Shown: positions 16,314 through 25,187, numbered from the stretch's first letter. The stretch: DNA of 64,000 nucleotides from Holophagales bacterium (GCA_016699405.1 CP064972.1:1116001-1180000), one strand, 5' to 3'. A program made the numbers and translations. Notes: generated by a model from the sequence alone, not told the origin.

Positions 16314-16909
16314 GCCGGCGCTTCGTGGCGATCCTCGTCGGTGCGCTGCTCGGCGCCCTGGCGGTCGGCGTCGGCTACTTCCTGCTGAACCGGCGAGGAG
16401 GGTTCCCCGTCCCCACCCCTCCGGCCGAAGCGGCTGCCGTACCGCACGACGTGCCGTCGGCTCCAGCCGCCGACGTCCCTTGGGAGGTCAAGCTCTACTT
16501 CCCTTCCGAGAACGCCTTGCTGGTGCCCGAGCCGCGTGAGCTCATGGCCGGAGGGTCGCCATCGGAGGCGGCGGGCCGCCTGGTGCGCGCGCTGCTCGAC
16601 GGCCCGACGCGCTCGGGCCTGGTGCGGGCCTTTCCCGCCGAGGTGACCTTGGGACGCGCTCTCGTGCTGCCAGACGGCACGGCCTACATCGACCTGCGCG
16701 GTGCCGATGGGGCCCCGCCGCCGGCGACCGGCTCGGAGATGGAGATGCTGAGCGTCTTCGCGCTCGTCGACAGCGTCGTGTGGAACCTGCCGGAGGCCGA
16801 ACGGGTCGTGCTCCTCTGGAACGGCGAACAGCGGCCATCGCTCTCGGGGCACGTCAACACCGGCTCACCGCTGGTCGCCAACCGCCAACTGCTGACCTCG
16901 CCGCCCTGA
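16310..16909 (+). CDS. GerMN-domain membrane-anchored protein
   Basis: A 199-residue protein with an N-terminal membrane anchor (FVAILVGALLGALAVGVGYFLL), a Pro/Ala linker and a GerMN domain from about residue 58 (VKLYFPSENALLVPEPREL, AFPAEVTLGRALVLPDGTAYIDL, SVVWNLPEAERVVLLWNG). GerMN domains occur in spore-germination protein GerM and LpqB, but also in non-sporing bacteria beside peptidoglycan amidases, as here. It probably acts with the amidase in the periplasm. The ATG overlaps the amidase stop (ATGA-type overlap of 4 nt), implying coupled translation. Confidence 0.82.
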   Translation: MSRRFVAILVGALLGALAVGVGYFLLNRRGGFPVPTPPAEAAAVPHDVPSAPAADVPWEVKLYFPSENALLVPEPRELMAGGSPSEAAGRLVRALLDGPTRSGLVRAFPAEVTLGRALVLPDGTAYIDLRGADGAPPPATGSEMEMLSVFALVDSVVWNLPEAERVVLLWNGEQRPSLSGHVNTGSPLVANRQLLTSPP

Positions 16910-16926
16910 GCGCGGCGCTCGTCGTG

Positions 16927-17706
16927 ATGCAGCCGATCGGCGTGTTCGACTCCGGAGTCGGCGGGTTGACGGTGGTTTCGGCGCTGCGCCGCCACCTGCC
17001 CGACGAGACCGTGCTCTATCTCGGCGACACCGCGCGCCTTCCCTACGGAACGAAGTCCGCCGCGACGGTGGCGCGCTACACGCAGCGCAACGTCGACCTG
17101 CTGGTGGAGCGCGGCGTCAAGGCGGTGGTGGTGGCCTGCAACACGGCGTCGGCGCTCGCCCTGCCGGAGCTTGCCAGCCCGGTGCCGGTCTGGGGGGTGA
17201 TCGAACCTGGCGCCGCGCGTGCCGCCGCGGCGAGCGCGGGCCGCGTCGGCGTCATCGCCACCGAGTCGACGATCCGCTCGGATGCCTACGGTGAGGCGCT
17301 GCGCCGGCGCCGACCGGAGCTCGAGGTGGTGGGTCAGGCTTGTCCGCTCTTCGTTCCGCTGGTCGAGGAGGGGTGGCTCGAAGACCCGGTGACTCATCTG
17401 GTCGCCGAGCGCTACCTCGCCCCACTGCTCGCCCGGAAGATCGACACGCTGGTGCTCGGCTGCACGCACTACCCGCTGCTCGCGCCGGTATTGCGCCGCC
17501 TGCTCGGCGACGGCGTGAAGCTGGTCGACTCGGGCGAAGCGGTGGCGAGCGAGCTCGCCGCGGAGCTTGCCGGGCGCGGCCTGTTGGCCGGCGCCAGGAG
17601 CGGGGAGGATCACTTCCTGATCACCGACGCCGCCGAGCGTTTCGGTCGCCTTGCCGAACGCATCCTCGGGAGCGCGGTGTCGCTCGAGCTCGTCGAGCTG
17701 GTCTGA
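16927..17706 (+). CDS. murI: Glutamate racemase
   Basis: A 259-residue cofactor-independent racemase supplying D-glutamate for peptidoglycan. It starts MQPIGVFDSGVGGLTVV, contains DTARLPYGTKS, the first catalytic cysteine in ACNTAS and the second in GCTHYPLL, all standard for MurI. The frame is open to 16780, inside the GerMN gene, but homology begins at ATG 16927, 17 bp after the GerMN stop. It sits in the amidase-GerMN-murI-rph run. Identification is firm. Confidence 0.96.
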   Translation: MQPIGVFDSGVGGLTVVSALRRHLPDETVLYLGDTARLPYGTKSAATVARYTQRNVDLLVERGVKAVVVACNTASALALPELASPVPVWGVIEPGAARAAAASAGRVGVIATESTIRSDAYGEALRRRRPELEVVGQACPLFVPLVEEGWLEDPVTHLVAERYLAPLLARKIDTLVLGCTHYPLLAPVLRRLLGDGVKLVDSGEAVASELAAELAGRGLLAGARSGEDHFLITDAAERFGRLAERILGSAVSLELVELV

Positions 17707-17794
17707 CCGGGATCGAGGCCGGCCGCACCCGCGGCGAGGTCGCGACCTTGCGCCGCGGCGTCGGCGCGGACCGAGCGCCATCGGCCGAGGCGGA

Positions 17795-17800
17795 TAGGAT
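17795..17800 (+). promoter_or_regulatory. -10 box of rph
   Basis: TAGGAT ends 7 nt before ATG 17808. The spacing matches the leaderless pattern of this window and chooses 17808 over the in-frame ATG at 17799, which lies inside the box. Confidence 0.4.
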
Positions 17801-17807
17801 GCCCGCC

Positions 17808-18644
17808 ATGAGCTCCTTCCCCAACGCCCTCCGCCGTCGCGACGAACGTCCCGCCGACGCCCTCCGCCCCGTCCGCTTCGAGAGCGGTGTCCTCAAGCAT
17901 GCCGAAGGCTCCGTCCTGATCGAGGCGGGCGACACCCGCGTGCTCGTCGCCGCCACGGTGGAGAACCGTGTGCCGTCGTTTCTCGCCGGAAAAGGGCAGG
18001 GATGGGTGACGGCCGAGTACGCGATGCTGCCGCGCGCGACCTCGACGCGCTCGCAGCGGGAGGTCCAGGCCGGGCGGCCGTCCGGACGCAGCTCGGAGAT
18101 CCAGCGACTGGTCGGTCGCAGCCTGCGTTCGGTCATCGACCTCGGCAAGCTCGGCGAGCGTTCGGTGATCGTCGACTGCGACGTCTTGCAGGCGGATGCG
18201 GGGACGCGCTGCGCGGCGATCACCGGCGGCTACGTGGCGCTGGTGCAGGCGCTCGCCAAGCTCTTCCTCGCCGGCGACCTGGCGCAGTGGCCGGTCACGG
18301 CAACGGTGGCCGCCGTCTCGGTGGGGATCTGCGACGGTGTTCCGCTGCTCGATCTCGACTACGACGAAGACCAGCGTGCGGACGTCGACATGAACGTCGT
18401 GGCGACGGCGGAGCGTGAGCTCATCGAGATCCAGGGCACGGCGGAACGCCGCCGCTTCTCCCGCGCCGAGCTCGACGCGCTCCTCGACCTGGCCTTCGCC
18501 GGGATCGAGCGACTGGCGGCGCTGCAGAGCCAGGAGGTGGCGGCGATGCTCGCCGAAGTCGAAGCGCTGCGACAGCGGGGCCGGCGCCGGAGCGCACCGG
18601 CGCGCGACGAACGCGATCTGTGGCGCGGACAGCCGGCCGGGTAG
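17808..18644 (+). CDS. rph: Ribonuclease PH
   Basis: A phosphorolytic 3'-to-5' exoribonuclease that trims tRNA precursors. It is 278 residues, slightly longer than the usual 240-250 because of a basic C-terminal tail (RRRSAPARDERDLWRG). Conserved stretches include RPVRFESGVLKHAEGSVLIEAGDTRVL, EYAMLPRATSTRSQRE, GRSSEIQRLVGRSLRSV, DCDVLQADAGTRCAAITGG and DLDYDEDQRADVDMNVV with the catalytic acidic residues. It follows murI by about 100 bp. Its own -10 box suggests separate transcription. It converges with the DUF1573 gene. Confidence 0.95.
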   Translation: MSSFPNALRRRDERPADALRPVRFESGVLKHAEGSVLIEAGDTRVLVAATVENRVPSFLAGKGQGWVTAEYAMLPRATSTRSQREVQAGRPSGRSSEIQRLVGRSLRSVIDLGKLGERSVIVDCDVLQADAGTRCAAITGGYVALVQALAKLFLAGDLAQWPVTATVAAVSVGICDGVPLLDLDYDEDQRADVDMNVVATAERELIEIQGTAERRRFSRAELDALLDLAFAGIERLAALQSQEVAAMLAEVEALRQRGRRRSAPARDERDLWRGQPAG

Positions 18645-18701
18645 CCGGGTCCGGAAGAACGCGGGACGACGAAGCCGGGTCGCGTGGCTCGGCCGAAAGG
18701 G

Positions 18702-18736
18702 CGCGGACCGGCCGGCGGTTGCCGGGCCGATCCGCG
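18702..18736. terminator. Hairpin between convergent rph and DUF1573 genes
   Basis: The arms CGCGGACCGGCC and GGCCGATCCGCG pair over 12 positions with one A-C mismatch around an 11-nt loop. It lies between two converging genes, so it could end transcription from both sides, although neither side has a real U-tract. Confidence 0.4.
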
Positions 18737-18743
18737 GCGGTGC

Positions 18744-19775
18744 TCAGAGGACCGTGCCCTTGACCGGGATCTCGAAGATCGGCTTCTTCTCGCTCGTGGT
18801 GTAGACCTTGACCACCCCGGAGACGGCGCCCTTGGCCATCTCGGGCTTGAGCAGCAGGCGCACCTGGAAGCGGTGTCCCGGTTGGGTGACCTGTACCGAG
18901 GTCTCGATCCCGGCCAGCGTCGACTCGACCTTCTGAATCTCAATCGCCGCTTCGTCGAAGTTGACCAGGGTGATGCTCACCCGCTTGGCTTCGGTCAGCT
19001 CGACCGAACCGAAGTCGACGACCGGAGGGGTGGCCGCAAGAAGCGGGCGGACGAACCCGGAGATCGGGATGGTGATCTCGGGCTGCTTCGGGTGGTTCGT
19101 CCGGACGACCATCGACTCGGTCAGGGCGCCGACGGCAGCGTCGGGGAGGATCTTCGTCTCGACGATCCACTGCTTCCCCGGGACCTCCGCCTTGCGCTCG
19201 GCCTCGGCCGCCTCGTGGAAGCTCGCCGTGACGAAGGGATAGGGCGAGGTGACGCCGAGAACCTTGAAGTCGGCAAGATCGCTCGACCAGATCTGCTGCT
19301 TGATCGTCCCGGCGGGAAGCCCTTGGACGTAGATGAACCGTGCGTAACCGGGCTGAGCGAAGACGTGGGACTTCACGTCGGCCTGGAGCGTGAGCTGGAA
19401 GCGCGGGTTGGCCGGGTCGTTGGTGAGCACGGTGATGCTCTTGGCGATCGGGCCGAGAAAGCTCGTCGTGTCGACTTCCGCGTGCACCTTGCCGGAGGCG
19501 CCGGGGGCGATCGTCTTGTCGAAGCTCGCCACCGTGCAGCCGCACGACGGCACGACCTCGAGGATCTGCAACTCGGCGTCGCCCTCGTTCTGGATCACGA
19601 AGTCGAAGCTGACCTTCTCGCCCTTGCCGATGCTGCCGGCGTCGTGGACCGATTCGGCGACGGAGGCGCGCGGTTGGGGCTGGGGCTTGGCGGCGGGCTC
19701 CTGAGCGACGAGAAGCGTCGCCGCGAACAGCCCCAGGAGCTGTGTCAAAATGGCAGTTCGAGTCGAATTCGTCAT
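18744..19775 (-). CDS. Secreted DUF1573 protein
   Basis: A 343-residue protein with a signal peptide (MTNSTRTAILTQLLGLFAAT, then LLVAQE). Residues of about 45-135 form an immunoglobulin-like DUF1573 domain with the signature PSCGCTVASF. The rest repeats beta-sandwich patterns (TVLTNDPANPRFQLTLQADV; VVRTNHPKQPEITIPISGFV; VVKVYTTSEKKPIFEIPVKG), so two or three such domains are likely. DUF1573 proteins are periplasmic or surface proteins of unknown activity. The start is ATG 19775 behind GGAGAGGG. Its start and that of mpl are only 12 bp apart, so the two genes are divergent from a very compact shared region. Confidence 0.85.
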   Translation of the reverse strand: MTNSTRTAILTQLLGLFAATLLVAQEPAAKPQPQPRASVAESVHDAGSIGKGEKVSFDFVIQNEGDAELQILEVVPSCGCTVASFDKTIAPGASGKVHAEVDTTSFLGPIAKSITVLTNDPANPRFQLTLQADVKSHVFAQPGYARFIYVQGLPAGTIKQQIWSSDLADFKVLGVTSPYPFVTASFHEAAEAERKAEVPGKQWIVETKILPDAAVGALTESMVVRTNHPKQPEITIPISGFVRPLLAATPPVVDFGSVELTEAKRVSITLVNFDEAAIEIQKVESTLAGIETSVQVTQPGHRFQVRLLLKPEMAKGAVSGVVKVYTTSEKKPIFEIPVKGTVL

Positions 19776-19787
19776 CGCGCCCTCTCC

Positions 19788-21206
19788 ATGCACATCCACC
19801 TGATCGCAATCGGCGGCACCGGCATGGCGCCGCTCGCCTGTCTCCTGCAAAGTCAGGGCCACCGGGTGACCGGGTCGGATGGCCCCCTCTATCCTCCCAT
19901 GAGCACGCTGCTCGGCGAGGCGGGCATCGAGCCGCTCGTCGGATTCGACCCGGCCCACCTCGAGCCACGTCCCGGCCTCGTCGTCGTCGGCAACGCCGTG
20001 CGGCGCGACAACGTCGAGGCGGTCCGGGCCGAGGAGCTCGCCCTGCCGCGGCTGTCGATGCCGGAGGCGATGGCGCGCTTCTTCCTCGCCGATCGCCGTC
20101 CGCTGGTCGTCGCCGGGACGCACGGCAAGACGACGACGACGGCGATGGCCGCGTGGGCCTACGCGGCCTGTGGGCGTGCCCCGGGCTATCTCATCGGCGG
20201 CCTGCCGCTCGATCTGCCGGGGAGCTTCGCTCACGGTGCCGGCGAACGCTTCGTCATCGAGGGCGACGAGTACAACGCCGCTTACTTCGACCGCGGGGCG
20301 AAGTTCCTGCACTACCGGCCGGAGACCGTGCTGCTGACCAGCCTCGAGCACGACCATGCCGATCTCTACCCCGACTTCGCCAGCCTCCGCGCCGCCTTCT
20401 CCCGCCTGATCGCGCTGCTGCCGCCGAGCGGACGCCTCGTGGCGTGCGGCGACTCCGCGGCGGTGCGCGAGCTCGCGGGCGAGGCGCGTTGCCCGGTGAC
20501 CTTCTACGGCCTGACGCCGGGCAACGAGGTGGGCCTCGCCGCGCCGCCGGAGTTCGGCGACGCGGGGCTTCGCCTCCAGGTCGCCGATCGCCAGGCCGGG
20601 ACGGTGGAGGTGACGCTGCCGATCTGGGGGCGCCACAACGCGACGAACGCTCTCGGGGTGTGGGCGGCGGCACGCGCCGACGGGATCAGCGCGCCGGAGC
20701 TCGCCGCGGCGTTCGGGCGCTTTCACGGCGTGAAGCGACGCCAGGAGGTGGTCGGCGAGGTCGGCGGGATCGTCGTGGTCGACGACTTCGCCCATCATCC
20801 GACCGCCGTGGGCTGCACGCTGGAAGCCCTGCGTGAGCGCTTCCCGGGCCGCCGCCTGGTGGCGATGTTCGAGCCGCGCAGCCTCACCGCGGGCCGGGCG
20901 ATGTTGCGAGAGGCCTACTTCGAGGCCTTCTGTCGGGCCGACGAAACGCTCTTCGCGCCGCTCTTCCACCGGGATCGACTCGCTCCCGACGAGCGACTCG
21001 ATCTGCCAGGGCTCGTCGCCGACCTGGTCGCGAGTGGGCATCCGGCGAGGGCCTGCGAGAGTTTCGACCAGCTGCTCGAGGCGGCGCTTGCCGGAGCCCG
21101 GGCGGGCGACGTGCTGGTGACGATGTCGTCGGGCAGCTTCGGCCAACTGCCGCGGCGCCTCCTCGCCGGCCTGGAAGAGCGTCGGGATCAAGTTGTCCAC
21201 CCCTGA
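19788..21206 (+). CDS. mpl: UDP-N-acetylmuramate:L-Ala-gamma-D-Glu-meso-DAP ligase
   Basis: A Mur-ligase-family enzyme that reattaches recycled murein tripeptide to UDP-MurNAc. It is 472 residues. It begins MHIHLIAIGGTGMAPLACLL (Mpl/MurC-type N-terminal domain), has the ATP loop GTHGKTTTTAMAAW, then EGDEYNAAYFDRGAKFLHYRP and HDHADLYPDFASLR, which fit Mpl better than MurC, and ends with a Mur-ligase C-terminal domain (VDDFAHHPTAV). Presence of Mpl implies meso-DAP peptidoglycan and a recycling pathway, in line with the amidase and AmgK-like genes in this window. The start codon lies within the upstream region of the divergent DUF1573 gene and no Shine-Dalgarno is visible. Confidence 0.93.
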   Translation: MHIHLIAIGGTGMAPLACLLQSQGHRVTGSDGPLYPPMSTLLGEAGIEPLVGFDPAHLEPRPGLVVVGNAVRRDNVEAVRAEELALPRLSMPEAMARFFLADRRPLVVAGTHGKTTTTAMAAWAYAACGRAPGYLIGGLPLDLPGSFAHGAGERFVIEGDEYNAAYFDRGAKFLHYRPETVLLTSLEHDHADLYPDFASLRAAFSRLIALLPPSGRLVACGDSAAVRELAGEARCPVTFYGLTPGNEVGLAAPPEFGDAGLRLQVADRQAGTVEVTLPIWGRHNATNALGVWAAARADGISAPELAAAFGRFHGVKRRQEVVGEVGGIVVVDDFAHHPTAVGCTLEALRERFPGRRLVAMFEPRSLTAGRAMLREAYFEAFCRADETLFAPLFHRDRLAPDERLDLPGLVADLVASGHPARACESFDQLLEAALAGARAGDVLVTMSSGSFGQLPRRLLAGLEERRDQVVHP

Positions 21207-21221
21207 GGCCTTTGCTACCAT
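21193..21221 (+). promoter_or_regulatory. Promoter of the TPR-RDD unit
   Basis: TTGTCC (21193-21198), 17-nt spacer, TACCAT (21216-21221). It overlaps the 3' end of mpl. Transcription would start near 21228, giving a 24-nt leader to ATG 21252. Confidence 0.5.
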
Positions 21222-21251
21222 GCGACCGACATTCCGCAGCGAGAGCAGGTG

Positions 21252-23279
21252 ATGGCGAACCCGACCTATCCCGGAAACTCCTCGCTCGCCCCCGAGATCC
21301 AGCAGCGCGTCGAAGGCACCTTCCGCCAGACGCTCGATCTCGCCGGCAAGGGCAGCCTCAAGGAGGCTCTCCTCGGCTGCGACTTCGTCCTCCGGCTCGA
21401 CCCGGATTTCGCTCCGGCTCGCCAGCTCGCCGACCGACTGGCGACGGCGACCGGTCCCGTTGACGTCTCGTCGTTCCTGGCGCCGGCCCCCGCGGAGCGA
21501 GAGTGGGGGGCCGAGGACGATCTGGATCTCCCCGAGCTGCCGCTGCTTCCGGAATTCGGCATGGATGCCGCCGAGCTCAAGAGCCAGCTGACGAGCCTGG
21601 TGGGGCAGCGTCGCTTCGACGATGCGCTGCGGCTGGCCGAATCCGAGGCGCTCGCGGTGCAGGGAGATCCGGAGCTGCGCCGGCTCGCCGAGCAGGCGCA
21701 GAGCGGGGCCGAGGCGGAGCCGTACATCCGGCCATTCCTCGACTCGGCTCGGCGAGCGGCGATCGGCGGGCGAGCGGAAGAGGCCGAGGGGTTCCTGCGC
21801 AAGGTCGCAGCGCTCGACCCGACCCATCCCGAGATCGAGGAGATCCGGCGCCTGGCGCGGCCGGCTGCCGGGGCGGTTGCCGGCGCACCGGGCGTGGAGC
21901 CGGGGGCGTTCAGCCTGGGCGGTCTTGCGCTCGACGACGAGCCGTTCGGGCCCGGCTCGCGCGATGCCGGCGGCGGGAGCGACCGCCGGATCGACGAGCT
22001 GATGCACGAGGGGCAGGCGGCCTTCGACCGTGGCGAGTATCAGGTGGCCATCGACGCCTGGTCGCGGATCTTCCTGATCGACATCGACCACCGCGAGGCG
22101 GCGCAACAGATCGAAGTGGCGCGACGGCTCAAGGCGGAACGCGAGCGGGAGGCCGAGGAGGTCTTCCACGACGCGGCCGCGCGTTTCGAGGCGGGAGACC
22201 GTGCGGGAGCGCGCGCCGGATTCGAGCGTGTGCTCGAGCTCGCGCCGAGCTACTTCGCGGCTCGTGAGTACCTCGATCGCCTCGGGGCGGTGACGGCTGC
22301 CGAGCTCGGACCGGCGGTCGGTTCGCCTCCGCCGGCGCCGTCCCGGCCCGCGCCGGGAGGCGAGGAAGAGCCGCGTGGCCGGGCCGAGCTGAAGCAGGAG
22401 GTCTTTGTCCCTCCGGATCCCGGTGAAGAGATGAAGCGCGCGGCGCCGGTCGGCTCCCGGGTGGCGGTCACCGCCCGCCGCGGAGCGAGCAGCGGAAGCC
22501 GGATGTTCGTCCTGGTGGGTGGAGCGGTGCTCGTGGCGGTCCTCGTCGGGGCCTGGTTCCTCTGGACGAGCCGCGAGCGCCTCTTCCCGAACTCGACGCC
22601 GACACCGACGCCGGTGGCCGCGGTGGTGGATCCGATCGCCCGGGCGCGGGCGCTTCATGCCGAAGGAAAGACGACCCTGGCCATCGCGCAGCTTCGCCGT
22701 CTGCCGCCCGACAGTCCGGTGCAGGCGGAGGCCCGAACGCTGATCTCCCAGTGGGAGTCGGCGGAGGACGGCAAGAAGCCGCCGGGAGACGGTCCGGCGC
22801 CCGAGATCCTCGCCAAGCGAGACGGGCTGGTCAGTGCCGCCCGCGCCGCCTTCGCCGAGGGCGAGAACGTCCGCGCCGTGATGCTCTTCGACCAGGCCTC
22901 GGCGCTCGCCGCGCTCGAAGCGGAGCCGGCAGCGCTGGCCGTGCAGGCCCGCGAGCGCGCGGCGCCACTGGCCGCGGAGATGGACCTGTTCCGGCGTGGC
23001 GAGTGGGAGTTCATGCTGAACAACCTCTGGCGCAAGCGAGAGGCCGATCCGCGCAATCGGGACGTGCAGCGGCTGATGGTCGACGCCTATTACAACCTCG
23101 GGGTGCGCGACCTGCAGCGCGGCGACGCCAACGCCGCGGCGGAGAAGTTCCGCGAAGCACTGAACATCGACGCGCGCGACCGCGAGATCCAGCGCCTCGC
23201 CCTCTTCACCAAGTCCTACCAGGAGCGGGGCGAGGATCTCCTGTTCCGTATCTTCGTCAAGTACCTGCCCGCGCGATGA
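21252..23279 (+). CDS. TPR-repeat single-pass membrane protein
   Basis: A 675-residue protein that I cannot assign to a named family. Residues 1-415 are cytoplasmic by topology prediction, with helical tetratricopeptide-like units (around QAAFDRGEYQVAIDAWSRIF and DAAARFEAGDRAGARAGFERV) joined by acidic and Pro-rich linkers. One transmembrane helix is at 418-440 (MFVLVGGAVLVAVLVGAWFLW). The outer part has more TPR-like repeats (ARALHAEGKTTLAIAQL, RAAFAEGENVRAVMLFDQAS, NLGVRDLQRGDANAAAEKFREAL). It may scaffold an envelope complex. GTG 21249 is an alternative start. Its stop overlaps the RDD gene start, suggesting the products work together. Confidence 0.7.
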   Translation: MANPTYPGNSSLAPEIQQRVEGTFRQTLDLAGKGSLKEALLGCDFVLRLDPDFAPARQLADRLATATGPVDVSSFLAPAPAEREWGAEDDLDLPELPLLPEFGMDAAELKSQLTSLVGQRRFDDALRLAESEALAVQGDPELRRLAEQAQSGAEAEPYIRPFLDSARRAAIGGRAEEAEGFLRKVAALDPTHPEIEEIRRLARPAAGAVAGAPGVEPGAFSLGGLALDDEPFGPGSRDAGGGSDRRIDELMHEGQAAFDRGEYQVAIDAWSRIFLIDIDHREAAQQIEVARRLKAEREREAEEVFHDAAARFEAGDRAGARAGFERVLELAPSYFAAREYLDRLGAVTAAELGPAVGSPPPAPSRPAPGGEEEPRGRAELKQEVFVPPDPGEEMKRAAPVGSRVAVTARRGASSGSRMFVLVGGAVLVAVLVGAWFLWTSRERLFPNSTPTPTPVAAVVDPIARARALHAEGKTTLAIAQLRRLPPDSPVQAEARTLISQWESAEDGKKPPGDGPAPEILAKRDGLVSAARAAFAEGENVRAVMLFDQASALAALEAEPAALAVQARERAAPLAAEMDLFRRGEWEFMLNNLWRKREADPRNRDVQRLMVDAYYNLGVRDLQRGDANAAAEKFREALNIDARDREIQRLALFTKSYQERGEDLLFRIFVKYLPAR

Positions 23280-24004
23280 ATCACACTCCCTCCTCGCCGG
23301 ACGAGCCGAGTCTCTTCGATCTGCCGCTGCAATCGGCCGACGAGACGACCGAGGAGACTGGGGTCGAGGAGCTCCAGCGGCCTTCCCGTCGCGGCACCCG
23401 CCGCGGGGCGACGCGGGAGACCCTGCCGCTGTTCCAGGCCGAGAGCGTGGCGCCGGAGAGCCGTCCGACCGTGCCGTTTCCTCTCGAGCGCCTGCCCCAG
23501 GCCCCGCCGGCCGAGCCGGCCGACTGGCCCCGCCTGGCTCGGGGGGCGCGAGACCGGTCCGCCGAGGAGCAGGAGGCGACGGAGGCGAGCCTGGACGGTC
23601 ACGTCGCGACGGTCGCATCCCGTTTCAAGGCCGCGACCGCCGACGGAATGCTGCTGGTCGCCGTTCTCGCGCTGCTGCCGATCGGTGCGATGCGCCTGGG
23701 GGCGGCGGTGCGCTGGAGCGACTGGCCGGCCTACCTGGCCTTCGTCGCGGCGTTCTCGTTCCTCTACAGCGTGATCTCGCTCGCCTTCTGGGGACAGACG
23801 CCGGGGATGGTCTGGGCCGGGATCGTCGCGCGCAGCGAGGATGCCGAGCCGCTCGCCTTCGGCCAGACGGCGCGTCGCTGGCTCGGCAGTCTCCTCACCC
23901 TGGCTCTCGCCGGATTGCCGGGCCTGCTCGCGCTGGGCGGGCGTTCCCTCGCCGATCGACTCTCGGGGTCGCTCACCCTGCCGGTCGATTCCGCGGCGAG
24001 CTGA
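23276..24004 (+). CDS. RDD-family membrane protein
   Basis: A 242-residue protein. Residues 1-110 are hydrophilic, acidic and Pro-rich, with no recognised domain. Residues of about 113-235 form an RDD domain: the defining Arg-Asp pair in SRFKAATADGMLL, a transmembrane segment, YLAFVAAFSFLYSVISLAFWGQTPGM with the GxTPGM motif, then VRAR-like IVARSEDAEPLAFGQTARRWLGS and a last hydrophobic helix. RDD proteins are integral membrane proteins of mostly unknown function, some linked to ion transport. ATG 23276 overlaps the TGA of the TPR gene (ATGA), so expression is coupled. Confidence 0.8.
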   Translation: MNHTPSSPDEPSLFDLPLQSADETTEETGVEELQRPSRRGTRRGATRETLPLFQAESVAPESRPTVPFPLERLPQAPPAEPADWPRLARGARDRSAEEQEATEASLDGHVATVASRFKAATADGMLLVAVLALLPIGAMRLGAAVRWSDWPAYLAFVAAFSFLYSVISLAFWGQTPGMVWAGIVARSEDAEPLAFGQTARRWLGSLLTLALAGLPGLLALGGRSLADRLSGSLTLPVDSAAS

Positions 24005-24070
24005 GTCGGGCCCGCTCCCGCGCTCGCCGTGCGAGGAGCCGGGTCGTGGGACCCCGGTTTCGGCGTCGTT

Positions 24071-24700
24071 TCAGTCTTCGTCGCCGTCGCGCGACCAGAT
24101 CGACCAAGCCATCCAGAGATTGCCGGCGGCCGTCGTCGCGGCGAGCACGAGCAGGGGGCTCCCGGCAGGCCAGAGGGCGATTGCGCCACCGAGCTGGTAG
24201 ATCACCCCGGTGGTGCGCATCGGCGCGAAGGCCAGGCCGCCGAGCACAAAGAACGAGTGTCCCAACAGCAGCAGCCAGAGGCCGGGAAGCAGCGCCGCCG
24301 CCTCGTGCCAGACGAGCGCGGCGGAGAGCAGCACCGCGGTCAGCGAGAGGTTGCCCTGAACGCGCAGCGCCCAGGAGGCAAGGGGTGTTGCCGAGCCGAC
24401 GGCGCGGGTGCGGGAGAGCGCCGCGAGCTCGAGCGCGCCGCCGACGAGCACGGCGACCGACCAGAGCAGCAGGACGCCGGACTCGGCGCCACGGCGATCG
24501 GCCGCCGGCGTGGCGAGGCTGGCGGCTGGCAGGACGAGGCCCCAGACGAGCCAGGAGAGCGGCGTGCGGAGGAAGGGGCGGCTGGCGGCACGAAACTCCC
24601 GCCGCGCCCGTTCGAGGTCGCCGCGGTCCGCCTCTTCGGCGGCGTCGGGAGACGGCGGCGAGAAGATCGGGTCGTAGGCGGACGAGGGTCTCGGCTCCAT
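24071..24700 (-). CDS. Polytopic membrane protein of unknown function
   Basis: A 209-residue protein with a hydrophilic N-terminus (1-45) and five or six hydrophobic segments (LSWLVWGLVLPAASLA, GVLLLWSVAVLVGGALELAAL, LTAVLLSAALVWHEAAALLPGLWLLLLGHSFFVLGGLAF, LLVLAATTAAGNLWMAWS). It ends with an acidic tail (RDGDED). I recognise no family. It lies 72 bp downstream of atpC on the same strand, beyond a hairpin, so it may be read through from the ATP synthase operon or be separate. The start ATG 24700 has no strong Shine-Dalgarno. Confidence 0.6.
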   Translation of the reverse strand: MEPRPSSAYDPIFSPPSPDAAEEADRGDLERARREFRAASRPFLRTPLSWLVWGLVLPAASLATPAADRRGAESGVLLLWSVAVLVGGALELAALSRTRAVGSATPLASWALRVQGNLSLTAVLLSAALVWHEAAALLPGLWLLLLGHSFFVLGGLAFAPMRTTGVIYQLGGAIALWPAGSPLLVLAATTAAGNLWMAWSIWSRDGDED

Positions 24701-24738
24701 GAGGGGAGCTTACGCGCTCGGCAGGAGAGCGGGCGAAA

Positions 24739-24766
24739 CCGGCGGTCGCACGATGGCGACCGCCGG
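24739..24766 (-). terminator. Hairpin after the ATP synthase operon
   Basis: CCGGCGGTCGC and GCGACCGCCGG form an 11-bp perfect stem with a 6-nt loop, starting 7 nt after the atpC stop. On the minus strand it is followed by TTTCGCCC, a very short T-run. It is a likely terminator or 3'-end stabiliser of the operon. Confidence 0.55.
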
Positions 24767-24772
24767 GTCAGG

Positions 24773-25180
24773 TCAACGCTTGGTGGCGAGCGCCCGCTGC
24801 GCGCGAACGCGAGCATAGGAGCGATCGCGTCGCTCGACCGAGGCGTCGTCGCGCACGCGGATCGCGCGGGCGGCGGCAAGCTCCCGGTCGACGGCCGCCA
24901 GGTCGATCGCCTCGGGCTCTCGGGCACTCTCCGTGAGGATGGTCAGCTTCTCGCCGGCCATCTGGGCGAAACCGCCGTCGACGAACAGGCGGCGGTGGTC
25001 GCTCGCGCCCGATTCGACCCGCAACACGCCGGTCCCGAGCTTGGCGACCAGCGGCGCGCGGTGGGGCAGGATGCCCATCTCGCCGTCGAAAGCCGGGAAG
25101 GAGACGTAGGTCGCCCGGCAGGAGAGCACCACCCGCTCCGGGGTGACGACGTCGAGTTGAAAAGTATCGCCGCTGGCCAT
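24773..25180 (-). CDS. atpC: ATP synthase F1 subunit epsilon
   Basis: A 135-residue central-stalk subunit that couples rotation to catalysis and can inhibit ATP hydrolysis. The N-terminal beta-sandwich shows FQLDVVTPERVVLSCRATYVSFPAFDGEMGILPHRAPLVAKL, which is classical AtpC, followed by FVDGGFAQMAGEKLTIL and a helical C-terminal domain (residues 92-135). ATG 25180 lies 7 bp after the atpD stop. It is the last gene of the atp operon. Confidence 0.95.
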   Translation of the reverse strand: MASGDTFQLDVVTPERVVLSCRATYVSFPAFDGEMGILPHRAPLVAKLGTGVLRVESGASDHRRLFVDGGFAQMAGEKLTILTESAREPEAIDLAAVDRELAAARAIRVRDDASVERRDRSYARVRAQRALATKR

Positions 25181-25187
25181 GACGGGG

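Noticed and set aside
19776..23618. A long N-terminal extension of the DUF1573 protein to 1624 residues
   Set aside because: The extra part is antisense to mpl and the TPR gene. The signal peptide and GGAGAGGG site place the start at 19775.
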